Assembly (NCBI GenBank): GCA_937880095.1
Contig: CALFLK010000001.1
Span: forward strand, 62,001 to 126,000
From: an uncultured Faecalibacterium sp.
GTDB taxonomy: Bacteria; Bacillota; Clostridia; Oscillospirales; Ruminococcaceae
Direction: 5' to 3'
DNA: 64,000 nucleotides
Part shown: piece by piece, positions 46,768 through 55,095 of the stretch
Position numbering within the stretch: the stretch's first letter is position 1
How the letters are laid out: the number at the start of each line of letters is the position of its first letter
Notes under the pieces: model-generated
The model's database searches: none
What the model saw: only the letters and a program-made list of their open reading frames with translations
What the model was told of the DNA's origin: nothing
Made by a program: the position numbers and the translations under genes

Positions 46768-48798
46768 TCAGCCCTCTTTTGCTCCACTGACAATATTGAA
46801 ATATGCATTGGAGGTAAGGCGATAAACCAGCGTATACAGCAAACCGAAAAGAACAAAGCAAACGGCGGTAGTTTCAATCAAAAGGGTCGTATTCCACAGA
46901 TTAAACATACGCAGCATTTTGTGAATCATAGGGAATGCAAAGCACAGATGGACACCTGCTGTGAGCAGCGGCAGGCAAAACACCGTGAGCATTTGGGAAT
47001 TGATAGATTTGCGAATTTCTCGTTTTGTCATACCCACTTTTTGCATAATCTCAAAACGTGCCTGGTCCTCGTAGCCTTCCGAAATTTGCTTATAGTAAAT
47101 GATCAGCACAGCTGCTGTTAAAAATACGATGCTCAGCATAATACCAATGAAGAACAGTCCGCCAAACAAGCTGTAAAAGTCCAAACGGTTGGCTTCCAAG
47201 GATTCCACACTGATTTTTTGTTCAGCAAACGTGTGGTGAATCTCCTCTGCAACCGCAATCTGCTCCTGTTGGGGCAAATCTACGTTAAAGTTATAATACC
47301 ACTCGTAATCCAGTACGGAATCGCCGGCAAAGTCTGCGCGCTGCTGTAAGGGCGCCGTAAACGATGCCAAGTCCGGCACAAACACAAAGATGGTGGGAAA
47401 AGCCGTCATTGCCGATGTACCGTTACTTACAAAGTCGTCCACAACCTCTTTTACCTGATAGGCATTGCTATCGTTAATCTGGAAAGTGGGAGCGGTATAC
47501 TTGGTGCGGAACGGGTAAACCAAAACCTCGTTTTCGCCCAGCGTTTTGGTTTCGCCCATCAAGCGATTATAATCGTCCAGCGAAACAAAATATGCCAGTA
47601 CCGGTATGGATTTTTGCTCCATGTTCAACGTATTCAAAGTTGCAAAGGCCGACTCTCTTGTATCAAGGGTATTTCCATTCAGTACGCCGGAAGTGGTTAC
47701 TGTGCGATAGTCATATTCAGCCTGCGGAGCCACCTGATATGCATCCAGCACCTTGCCGATTTCATCACGAATATGGCACACGTTTTCTTCCTGCACATCT
47801 GCAAGCTGCTCCATATGCAGATTTACATTAATGTCCTTGGGGTAACGGCTGCGCAGGCTGTCCTCCTCGCCTACATACAATGCGGTAGTAGCGCTAAGCA
47901 TTACCAGCACCATGGTAAGCAGGATACAGATCGACGCAAGGCCTGCACCATTGCGGTTCATGCGATAGGTCATGGAAGAAACGCTGATAAAGTGGTTTGC
48001 TTTATAGTAGTATTTTTTATTTTTTTGCAAAACGCGGCACAGTGTTACCGATCCGGAGATGAACAACAGATAGGTTGCCACAATGACCATAAGCACCGCG
48101 ACAAAGAACAGTACCAAAATCGTTGTAGGGTCCTCCAGTTTGACGGCAAGATAATAAGCTGCTGCCAGAATCAGGACACCTGCAATGCTCATCAACCATT
48201 TAGCTTTGGGCGGTTTTTCGCCTACATTTTCGCCACGCAACAATGCAACCGGGTTACTGAAAGAGATTTGACGCAATCCATTTACTAAAATCAGTACGAA
48301 TACTCCACCAAAAATAAGCAGAGTCATAACAATTCCACTTAATGAAACCGTAAAGTCGTAATGGATTTCTCCCGACATCAAATTTGCCATTGCCAGCTCA
48401 AACAGCTTGGAAAACGAAATGCCCAGGAAAAGACCTGCACCCAGAGAAATGGCTGTAATGATTACAGACTCCCAAAACATGATTTTGCCGATGTTCCATT
48501 TGCCCATGCCCAAAATGTTGTACATGCCAAACTCTTTTTTACGGCGGCGAATTAAGAAAGAATTAGAATAGAACAAAAACAGCATTGCAAAAAACGCAAT
48601 GACCCAGCTGCCCGTTTCCATAATATTGCGGATCGTTACACTACTCGGCATTTGCTGGATCACTGTGCTGTCCGTCAGGAAGCGAACGATATAATACATC
48701 ATTACCATTCCGATACTGGTTAAGATGTACGGGATATACACACGCTTGTTTTTGCGGATACCGTCCCATGCGAGCTTCGGATAAAAACCTTTTTTCAT
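46768..48798 (-). CDS. Bce-type ABC transporter permease (antimicrobial peptide resistance)
   Basis: The 676-residue permease of the BceB/FtsX-type family has about ten helices with one large extracellular domain (about residues 310-535) between central helices, which is diagnostic. It forms a complex with the ATPase at 48795-49559. In the family it removes or releases lipid-II-cycle-targeting peptides such as bacitracin and signals to the BceS kinase. The start overlaps the ATPase stop by four bases. The actual antibiotic cannot be deduced. Confidence 0.93.
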   Translation of the reverse strand: MKKGFYPKLAWDGIRKNKRVYIPYILTSIGMVMMYYIVRFLTDSTVIQQMPSSVTIRNIMETGSWVIAFFAMLFLFYSNSFLIRRRKKEFGMYNILGMGKWNIGKIMFWESVIITAISLGAGLFLGISFSKLFELAMANLMSGEIHYDFTVSLSGIVMTLLIFGGVFVLILVNGLRQISFSNPVALLRGENVGEKPPKAKWLMSIAGVLILAAAYYLAVKLEDPTTILVLFFVAVLMVIVATYLLFISGSVTLCRVLQKNKKYYYKANHFISVSSMTYRMNRNGAGLASICILLTMVLVMLSATTALYVGEEDSLRSRYPKDINVNLHMEQLADVQEENVCHIRDEIGKVLDAYQVAPQAEYDYRTVTTSGVLNGNTLDTRESAFATLNTLNMEQKSIPVLAYFVSLDDYNRLMGETKTLGENEVLVYPFRTKYTAPTFQINDSNAYQVKEVVDDFVSNGTSAMTAFPTIFVFVPDLASFTAPLQQRADFAGDSVLDYEWYYNFNVDLPQQEQIAVAEEIHHTFAEQKISVESLEANRLDFYSLFGGLFFIGIMLSIVFLTAAVLIIYYKQISEGYEDQARFEIMQKVGMTKREIRKSINSQMLTVFCLPLLTAGVHLCFAFPMIHKMLRMFNLWNTTLLIETTAVCFVLFGLLYTLVYRLTSNAYFNIVSGAKEG

Positions 48799-49559
48799 GC
48801 CTGCTCACCACCCGTCGCCAGCAATGTCAGTGTATCCGAAATCTTTTGATACAGCTGTTCGTTGGTGCTTTCTCCGCGGTAAATCTGGTGGAATACTTCA
48901 CCATCCTTGATAAAGAGCACTCGACTTGCATGGCTTGCTGCTTTGACCGAGTGCGTAACCATTAAAATGGTACGTCCATCCTGATTGATCTTGGTAAACA
49001 GCTGTAACAATTCGTCCGTCGCTTTGGAATCCAATGCGCCGGTAGGCTCATCCGCCAATACCAGCTTAGGGTCAGTAATCATCGCGCGGGCTACAGCAGC
49101 ACGCTGTTTCTGACCGCCGGAGATTTCATAGGGATATTTTTTCAACAGATGCGCAATACCAAGCTGTGCGGCAATCGGCTGCAGCTTTTGGCTCATTTCC
49201 GGATAGGATTTTCCTGCCAAGACCAGCGGCAGATAAATATTATCCTCTATCGTAAAGGTGTCCAGCAGGTTAAACTCCTGAAATACAAAGCCCAGATTAT
49301 CCCGTCGGAACGCGGCAATCTGGCTCTCCTTTACTGCAGAAAGGTCTTGTCCGTCCAAAATCACTTTACCTGCGGTGGGCTTATCCAGTGCTGCCAAAAT
49401 ATTCAGCAATGTAGTTTTACCCGAACCGGATTCGCCCATAATTGCCACATACTCGCCTTGATCCACCTGAAATGATACATTTCGCAACGCTTCTACCTTA
49501 TTGCCGCCGAAGCGGGTGGTGTAAATCTTTTTTACACCCTTTACTTCCAAGATACTCAT
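48795..49559 (-). CDS. Bce-type ABC transporter ATP-binding protein
   Basis: The 254-residue ATPase contains Walker A GESGSGKTTLLN, Q-loop VFQEFNLLDTFT, signature ISGGQKQRAAVARAM, Walker B LVLADEPTGALDS and the H-loop MVTHSVKAASHA. This is the MacB/LolD/BceA subgroup pattern. GGAGG precedes the ATG. The promoter region with an inverted repeat (49632-49668), a likely target of the neighbouring response regulator, lies just upstream. Confidence 0.95.
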   Translation of the reverse strand: MSILEVKGVKKIYTTRFGGNKVEALRNVSFQVDQGEYVAIMGESGSGKTTLLNILAALDKPTAGKVILDGQDLSAVKESQIAAFRRDNLGFVFQEFNLLDTFTIEDNIYLPLVLAGKSYPEMSQKLQPIAAQLGIAHLLKKYPYEISGGQKQRAAVARAMITDPKLVLADEPTGALDSKATDELLQLFTKINQDGRTILMVTHSVKAASHASRVLFIKDGEVFHQIYRGESTNEQLYQKISDTLTLLATGGEQA

Positions 49560-49592
49560 AACCTAAAATCCTCCTTTGGAATTTCTGCGGTT

Positions 49593-49668
49593 ATTGTAAC
49601 AAAAGGGAGACTTGTATCGCCATCGAATTGGCTTACAAATCCCCCTGTAAATCTAACACTTTTGTAAG
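49593..49668 (-). promoter_or_regulatory. Regulated promoter of the bce-type transporter with response-regulator-like inverted repeat
   Basis: CTTACAAA and TTTGTAAG flank 21 bases (49632-49668). On the minus strand a TACAAT -10 box follows (49593-49598) without a good -35 box, as expected for an activated promoter. Binding by the regulator at 50677-51351 is inferred. Confidence 0.5.
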
Positions 49669-49671
49669 AAG

Positions 49672-50661
49672 TTACTCTACCTGCAAATCTCTTTGAGAAA
49701 GATCAATCGTAATGCATGTACCAACGTCCACTGCGGACTCTGCGGTAATTCTGTGACCAAGGTTTGTGCAAATTCGTTTGCACAGCGACAGCCCAATTCC
49801 GCTCGCCTTTTTATCCACTCTGCCATTATATCCTGTGTAACCATTTTCAAAAATTCTGGGTAAATCCTCCGGTGCAATACCGATACCAGTATCCCAAATA
49901 CACAGCTTCTTTTCCGGTTCAACGGAAATGGTAATACCGCCCACCGGCGTATATTTCAGCGCATTGGAAAGTACCTGCTCAATTACAAAAGACAGCCACT
50001 TTTCGTCGGTAATCACCTGAATATTTACTGGCTCATAGTGTAGCTGAATCTTTCGACTGATAAACTCACCCGAAAACTTTTTGACCGCCTGACGAATGAT
50101 TGAATCCAAATCATACTGCTTAATGAGATAATCCGTACTTTCCGAATCCAGTTTTAAGAACATCAGAACCATTTCCACATACTGCTCGATTCGGAACAAA
50201 TCCGACATTAATTTTCGAGACAGCGGCGTATCCTCATTTTGCAAGTTCAGCCGCATTGAGGCAATCGGCGTTTTAATTTGATGTGCCCAAACGGTATAAT
50301 AATCGACCATGTTAGAAAAGCGTTGTTCTATCTCTGACTGCTGCGTCATCTGCGCCTTCTGCAGTGCCGTAATTATTTCCTGATAATCCTGTTCCTCTAT
50401 GCTGTCCGCCAGTGGGAAAATCTGAATCGGAATATCTGTCATCGTACAGATTTGCTCCAGTTTTTGATGTTTCGCTTTCACTCTGATAAAATCAATCAGC
50501 ACAAAAACGATTCCCAAAAGGCTGCACAGCATGGTTGGATACCAAACAGCAGCCAGTGGCAAATGATATAAACCAAACGAAACAGCGAAAATGCCCACAA
50601 ACAACAATGCTACAGCAAAAACTTTCCACCGATATTGGATATATCGAAAAAACGTGTTCAT
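49672..50661 (-). CDS. BceS-like intramembrane-sensing histidine kinase
   Basis: The 329-residue sensor has two closely spaced N-terminal helices (about 13-55) with almost no outer loop, so it cannot sense peptides directly and depends on the ABC transporter. The H-box is WAHQIKTPIASMRL; N-box VIEQVLSNALKYT; G-boxes LCIWDTGIGI and KASGIGLSLCKRI. It follows the regulator gene by 15 bases in the same unit. Confidence 0.94.
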   Translation of the reverse strand: MNTFFRYIQYRWKVFAVALLFVGIFAVSFGLYHLPLAAVWYPTMLCSLLGIVFVLIDFIRVKAKHQKLEQICTMTDIPIQIFPLADSIEEQDYQEIITALQKAQMTQQSEIEQRFSNMVDYYTVWAHQIKTPIASMRLNLQNEDTPLSRKLMSDLFRIEQYVEMVLMFLKLDSESTDYLIKQYDLDSIIRQAVKKFSGEFISRKIQLHYEPVNIQVITDEKWLSFVIEQVLSNALKYTPVGGITISVEPEKKLCIWDTGIGIAPEDLPRIFENGYTGYNGRVDKKASGIGLSLCKRICTNLGHRITAESAVDVGTCITIDLSQRDLQVE

Positions 50662-50676
50662 TTTGTTTCCTTTCTG

Positions 50677-51351
50677 TTAGTCCAGTACGATATATCCTAC
50701 ACCAAATTTGGTTGTGATAAACTCCTTCAGCCCCGCTGCATCCAGCTTTTTACGCAGGCGATTCACATTGACCGACAATGTATTTTCGTCCACAAAACTA
50801 TCCGACTCCCATAGCTGCTCCATCAGCTTTTCACGGCTAACCACTTTACCCTTGTTTTGCATCAGAATCAATAAAATCCGATATTCATTTTTACTCAACA
50901 GGATTTTTTCTCCCTGATAACTGAGTGTGTTATCCCCTGTATTCAATAGGGCACCACGATGCTCCAGAACCGGTACGGCAGACGCAAAATCATATGTACG
51001 CCGCAGCATTGCCTGCACCTTTGCCATAAGCACACTTTGATCAAAAGGCTTCGCAATAAAATCATCGCCGCCCATATTGATTGCCATTACAATATTCATA
51101 TTATCCGATGCTGAAGAGATAAAAATGATAGGTACTTTTGAAACCTTACGAATTTCATCGCACCAATGGTATCCATTAAAAAACGGCAAAACAATATCCA
51201 GCAAAACAATATGTGGGTCAAACTTCGCGAACTCTGCCATAACATCACGAAAATTCTGAATGCAGTGTACCTGCAAGTCCCACATTTCCGCCTGCACTTT
51301 TATTGCTTCCGCAATCCCCTGATCATCTTCCACAATCAGTATCCGATACAT
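50677..51351 (-). CDS. BceR-like OmpR-family response regulator
   Basis: The 224-residue regulator has a receiver domain (RILIVEDDQGI, phosphorylation aspartate in HIVLLDIVLPFFNG, lysine in FIAKPFD) and a winged-helix output domain (LSKNEYRILLILM, VNVNRLRKKL, GVGYIVLD). It probably activates the transporter operon through the inverted repeat at 49632-49668. GAGG precedes the ATG. Confidence 0.95.
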   Translation of the reverse strand: MYRILIVEDDQGIAEAIKVQAEMWDLQVHCIQNFRDVMAEFAKFDPHIVLLDIVLPFFNGYHWCDEIRKVSKVPIIFISSASDNMNIVMAINMGGDDFIAKPFDQSVLMAKVQAMLRRTYDFASAVPVLEHRGALLNTGDNTLSYQGEKILLSKNEYRILLILMQNKGKVVSREKLMEQLWESDSFVDENTLSVNVNRLRKKLDAAGLKEFITTKFGVGYIVLD

Positions 51352-51561
51352 AACAGTTCCTCATTTCTATAGACAAGCACACCAATTCCAGTTTTTTTAT
51401 AGGCACGATATCACTTATACTAACACATTACAATATAAAATGCAGCTATTTTCTTTTATGATTTCACCTAATTTGAATGTGATCCATTCTTGATCTTGCA
51501 CTGTCTGAATTCCTTTGAGGTTCCCGTCTACTTTTCTCTTTCATTTTCTACCGATACAAAC

Positions 51562-51616
51562 AAAAAAAGAGCCGTACCAAAGGGTTTTATCCCTTCAGTA
51601 CGACTCTCTTTATCCT
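51562..51616. terminator. Repeat-borne bidirectional terminator hairpin, copy 1
   Basis: AGAGCCGTAC-CAAAGGG pairs with CCCTTCAGTACGACTCT around a TTTTAT loop, with seven A/T bases on the outer side. The same core occurs at 52595-52649 and 53963-54017. Confidence 0.85.
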
Positions 51617-51640
51617 TTTGTTGCCCGGTTTTTATCCCGT

Positions 51641-51780
51641 TTTGACAATATGGTTCCGAAGTTTGACAGCTTCTTTCCGAAATCGGTCAATTGGGGCTCC
51701 GGGTGGTCAAGAAATGGTATTCAGTAATCTATTTTGTCAATTTTCGGAACAACTTTGTCAGTTTTAATTTTGGGGTCAAT
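51641..51780. repeat. 21-bp periodic repeats in head-to-head array, unit 1
   Basis: TTTGACAATATGGTTCCGAAG-like units start at 51641, 51662, 51683 and 51704, exactly 21 bases apart. They are followed by reverse-complement versions (TTGTCAA, TTCGGAA, TTGTCAG, GGTCAAT) at about 51733-51780. Similar arrays occur after the hairpins of copies 2 and 3. Confidence 0.8.
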
Positions 51781-52049
51781 ATAGACAAATGATTCTTGAT
51801 AGGGATAAAAACGGGAGAATTTTAGGGTAAAATAAGGGGTTTTAGGGGTATTTTGCGGGTTTTGTGAGTAAAAGCCGGTTGTCTGGCAATCCCCTGGTAC
51901 TTCCGCAAAACGCATTGTCAAAGAGGCTGCGGAGTATGTAGGATTGATGCTTAGTGGAACAGTGGAACTCATCTTGGGCCCTAATTTTGTCCTGTCCGAA
52001 GGGATTAGGGGTGGATTGCGAGTAGAACCAGAGGATAAGAAAGCCCAAT

Positions 52050-52218
52050 AGGTACAGAACCGATGTGTAATCGTGATGCCTTCAGGTACAGAATTGATGT
52101 GTAATCAAGGTCCCATTAGGTACAGAATCCGTGTGCAATCGAGGTACTTACAGGTACAAAATTGGTATGTAATCGAGATTTTATTGGATACAAAACCAGT
52201 CGCCATTGAGATTTTTTA
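52050..52218. repeat. 34-bp tandem repeat array, unit 1 (five copies)
   Basis: AGGTACAGAA-like units start at 52050, 52084, 52118, 52152 and about 52185, spaced 34, 34, 34 and 33 bases. Each holds a conserved GGTACARAA...GTGTAATCG core and a variable tail. The period is not a multiple of three and the units lack unique spacers. Confidence 0.85.
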
Positions 52219-52594
52219 ACGGTGTATTTATGGGGATAATTAGGATAAAATCGAAATCGAAAAACGGTTGTAAAGCAACGTAAATATGTATGTTTTTCAA
52301 TTTTTTTCTTCTTTTTATCCAGAAATCGGTGGGCATTTGTACGCAGGTTCCGTACGAAAATCGATGGGCATTTGTAAGCCCAAAGCCTCGCAGTAAATAT
52401 GTATGTACGCCGTTTTTTCAGGTATTGCCGGCACCAAAAAGCAGCCTACGAAACGCGAAAACGCCCTTGTTCTCCCCCCTATTTTTACCGGTTCTCTCGC
52501 CGTTTTCACGCCTGTTTTGCCCGATTATGCGTGAATGTTGCCGAGGGCAACCTGGGGATATCTTTGATTCCCTCTGATTTTTCTCGATACAAAC

Positions 52595-52649
52595 AAAAAA
52601 AGAGCCGTACCAAAGGGTTTTATCCCTTCAGTACGACTCTCTTTATCTT
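52595..52649. terminator. Repeat-borne terminator hairpin, copy 2
   Basis: The hairpin stem and loop are the same as in copy 1, without a change in the stem. No gene ends directly next to it, so it is part of the repeat rather than a dedicated terminator. Confidence 0.8.
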
Positions 52650-53095
52650 TTTGTGCCCCGCATTTTACCTGTTTTGACAATATGATTCCGAAGTTTGACA
52701 ACCTCTTTCCGAAAATTGACAATATAGGTTACGGTTAGCCAAGGAATGTTCTTCCGGGACCCATATTGTCAAAGTTCGGAACCATTCTGTCAGAGTAGAT
52801 TTCAGGGCAAAAAAGGAAGAATTATGGATAAATGATTCTCAAGAGGAGATAAAACGGGAGATTTTCGGATTAAACAAGGGATTTCCAGGGTATTTCATGG
52901 GATTTTTAAGGTGAATTTCGGTTGTTCCGCCATAATCCCCTGGTACTCTCGCAAACCATGATATAAAAGAGGCTGCGGAGCTTATGGGATTGATACTTTA
53001 TGATGCATAAACCGCATCCCGGGGCCCTAATTTTGGCCTGTCAGAAGGGATTAAGGGTAGATTGCGGGCGGGACCAGAGGATAAGGAACTGCATC

Positions 53096-53197
53096 AGGTA
53101 CAGAACTAATGTGTAATCGTGGTCCCTGTAGGTACAGAAGCAGTGTGCAATCAAGATTTCATTAGGTACAAAACTGGTGTGCCATCGTGATTTTAAG
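53096..53197. repeat. 34-bp tandem repeat array, unit 2 (three copies)
   Basis: AGGTACAGAA-like units start at 53096, 53130 and 53164, again exactly 34 bases apart. Unit 1 has five, so the copy number differs between the two units. Confidence 0.85.
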
Positions 53198-53533
53198 TGG
53201 AAATCGATGGATTTATTCGGGATAAAATAGAATTCGAAAAACGGTTGTAAAACAACGTAAATATGTATGTTTTTCAAATTCCTTTCTTCATTTCATCCGA
53301 AAACCGGTGTGCATTTGTACGAAGGTTCTGTACGAAAACCGATGGGCATTTGTAAGCTAAAGACTCGCAGTAAATATGTATGCAAGGCGCTTTTTCAGGT
53401 ATTGCCGGCACTGAAAAGCAGCCTATAAAATGCGAAAATGCCCTTATCTCCCCTGTTTTAATGGCATTCTCACTGCTATCACGCCGATTTTGCCCGGTGA
53501 TGCGTAAGGAGTGCCGGAGGGAACCTGGGGATA

Positions 53534-53923
53534 TTAGTGATTCTCTGATGTTTTCAGATAGAATTTGATGTAGGTGTTATAATCGTTCGAACGAGTAATT
53601 AAGCGTATCCACACGTTGTAATGCTCTGTTTCCGAGTAAAGATTGAACTCTGTCGGGTCGCTAGTCGTTTCGGCTTCTTTCTTGCAGTATTCCTTCATGG
53701 TATCGAGGTTTTTCATCTCAGGTTTTGCCATGAATTCTTTCTGAAATCTATCCATTTCCTCAGCATAAATGTCGCCAGTCGCCACATTGCCACCATTCGG
53801 CTCGGGTTTGCTCCAACCCATCCACCATTTCTTACCGTCAAAATCTAACCGGCAGCATACCTGCGGCAAGGCTTTTTGCATGAAAATATCTGCAAAACTA
53901 CACTCTTTTTGAATCGGATACAT
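53534..53923 (-). CDS. Hypothetical protein embedded in the repeat region
   Basis: The ATG at 53921-53923 has a good GGAGAGG site and gives 129 residues (MYPIQKECSFADIFMQKALPQVCCRLDFDGKKWWMGWSKPEPNG...). It is soluble, rich in Lys/Glu and aromatic residues, with no signal peptide or helix. No family was recognised. It lies between unit 2 and the third hairpin, at the place where unit 1 reads continuously, so it appears inserted in the repeat. A five-codon longer start is possible. The function is unknown. Confidence 0.65.
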   Translation of the reverse strand: MYPIQKECSFADIFMQKALPQVCCRLDFDGKKWWMGWSKPEPNGGNVATGDIYAEEMDRFQKEFMAKPEMKNLDTMKEYCKKEAETTSDPTEFNLYSETEHYNVWIRLITRSNDYNTYIKFYLKTSENH

Positions 53924-53956
53924 CTTTGTCCTCTCCATTTCCCTCTATTTTTCTGG

Positions 53957-54117
53957 TACAAACAAAAAAAGAGCCGTACCAAAGGGTTTTATCCCTTCAG
54001 TACGACTCTCTTTATCTTTTTGTACCCCGCATTTTACCTGTTTTGACAATATGGTTCCGAAGTTTGACAACCTCTTTCCGAAAATGGTCAATATGGTTTC
54101 CGGGTGGTCAAGGAAAA
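53957..54117. repeat. Third, truncated copy of the repeat, ending at tsf
   Basis: It contains the terminator hairpin and four 21-bp units and stops at the tsf stop codon. Here the hairpin can serve as the terminator of the rpsB-tsf operon on the minus strand. Confidence 0.85.
53963..54017 (-). terminator. Repeat-borne terminator hairpin, copy 3, likely terminator of rpsB-tsf
   Basis: The stem matches copies 1 and 2. It lies about 100 bases after the tsf stop and is followed by seven T on the minus strand. Confidence 0.8.
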
Positions 54118-55038
54118 TTACTTAACCATGTTTGCAACTTCAGCAGCGAAGTCGTCCTCGCGCTTTTCGATGCCTTCGCCCTTCTCAAAACGAACGAACT
54201 TGACGACGCTGATCTCGCCGCCCAGTGCCTTAGCAGTCTGATCAACATAGCCCTGAACGTTCAGGTTGGAATCCTTAACGAACTCCTGATCTACCAGGCA
54301 GTTTTCCTTGTAGTACTTGTTGATCTTACCAACGATCATCTTTTCCTTAACAGCCTCGGGCTTGTTAGCGGTCTTGGGGTCGTTAGCCATCTGAGCCAGC
54401 AGGATTTCCTTTTCCTTGTCCAGAACGTCAGCAGGAACTTCCTCGCGGCGGACGTAGCTGGGGTTAGCAGCTGCAACCTGCATAGCGATGTCCTTACCGA
54501 AGCCCTCGAACTCAGCCTTAGCAGCTACGTCGTCGGTAGTGTCGAAGTTGACCAGAACAGCGTGGGTGCCGCCGCCATGAACGTATGCAGCGCAAACGCC
54601 CTCGTAACGAACGAAACGGCGAATCTTGATGTTCTCCTTGATGACCAGGATCAGGCCCTTCAGAGCATCATCAACAGTGCCTTCGCCCATGGTGCAGCTC
54701 ATCAGAGCGTCAACATCAGCGGGGTTCTGGGTCTCGATGATAGCGCTGACTTCCTTAACGAAAGCAACGAACTTGTCGTTCTTTGCAACGAAGTCGGTCT
54801 CAGCGTTAACTTCCAGAACAACACCGATCTTCTTCTCAGCATTGTAGTCAGCGTAAACCATGCCTTCAGCAGCAACACGGCCAGCCTTCTTCTGAGCGGT
54901 AGCCAGGCCACGCTCACGCAGCAGCTCAACTGCCTTCTCAAAGTTGCCGTCAGCCTCAGCCAGTGCCTTCTTGCACTCCATCATGCCGCAGTCAGTCTGC
55001 TTACGCAGCTCCATAACGTCCTTAGCAGAAATAGCCAT
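54118..55038 (-). CDS. tsf: Elongation factor Ts
   Basis: This 306-residue nucleotide exchange factor regenerates EF-Tu-GTP. The N-terminal UBA-like domain (VMELRKQTDCGMMECKKALAEADGN) and the AETDFVAKND motif that contacts EF-Tu are present. The C-terminal VCAAYVHGGGTHAVLVNFD and KFVRFEKGEGIEKREDDFAAEVANM complete the protein. It lies 57 bases after rpsB in the standard rpsB-tsf order. Confidence 0.98.
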   Translation of the reverse strand: MAISAKDVMELRKQTDCGMMECKKALAEADGNFEKAVELLRERGLATAQKKAGRVAAEGMVYADYNAEKKIGVVLEVNAETDFVAKNDKFVAFVKEVSAIIETQNPADVDALMSCTMGEGTVDDALKGLILVIKENIKIRRFVRYEGVCAAYVHGGGTHAVLVNFDTTDDVAAKAEFEGFGKDIAMQVAAANPSYVRREEVPADVLDKEKEILLAQMANDPKTANKPEAVKEKMIVGKINKYYKENCLVDQEFVKDSNLNVQGYVDQTAKALGGEISVVKFVRFEKGEGIEKREDDFAAEVANMVK

Positions 55039-55095
55039 TTTCTTTATCTCCTTAATCTCTGATTTTCAGTTTTACGGATTTACGGAAAATTGGAA

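Larger units (their letters stand above)
51555..52587. repeat. Unit 1 of a ~1-kb noncoding intergenic repeat
   Basis: This 1033-base stretch shares its order of blocks with unit 2 (52588-53533): a terminator-like hairpin, a 21-bp periodic array, a block with CCCCTGGTAC and GAGGCTGCGGAG, a GGGCCCTAATTTTG block, a 34-bp array, a GTTGTAAA-CAAC hairpin with AAATATGTATG, twin GGGCATTTGTA motifs and a CAGGTATTGCCGGCAC block. Stops occur in all frames and no domain is recognised, so it is taken as noncoding. The two copies are clearly diverged. Confidence 0.85.
52588..53533. repeat. Unit 2 of the ~1-kb noncoding repeat
   Basis: It has the same block order as unit 1, with scattered substitutions and small indels. 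It starts with the terminator hairpin (52595-52649) and the 21-bp array. It is interrupted at its right end by the small gene at 53534-53923, after which a third hairpin and 21-bp array resume. Confidence 0.85.

Noticed and set aside
52050..52218. CRISPR array
   Set aside because: The 34-bp repeats are adjacent and degenerate, without 30-40-bp unique spacers, and no cas genes occur in the window.
51555..53533. Insertion sequence or group II intron
   Set aside because: No transposase, reverse transcriptase, inverted terminal repeats or target duplication was found.
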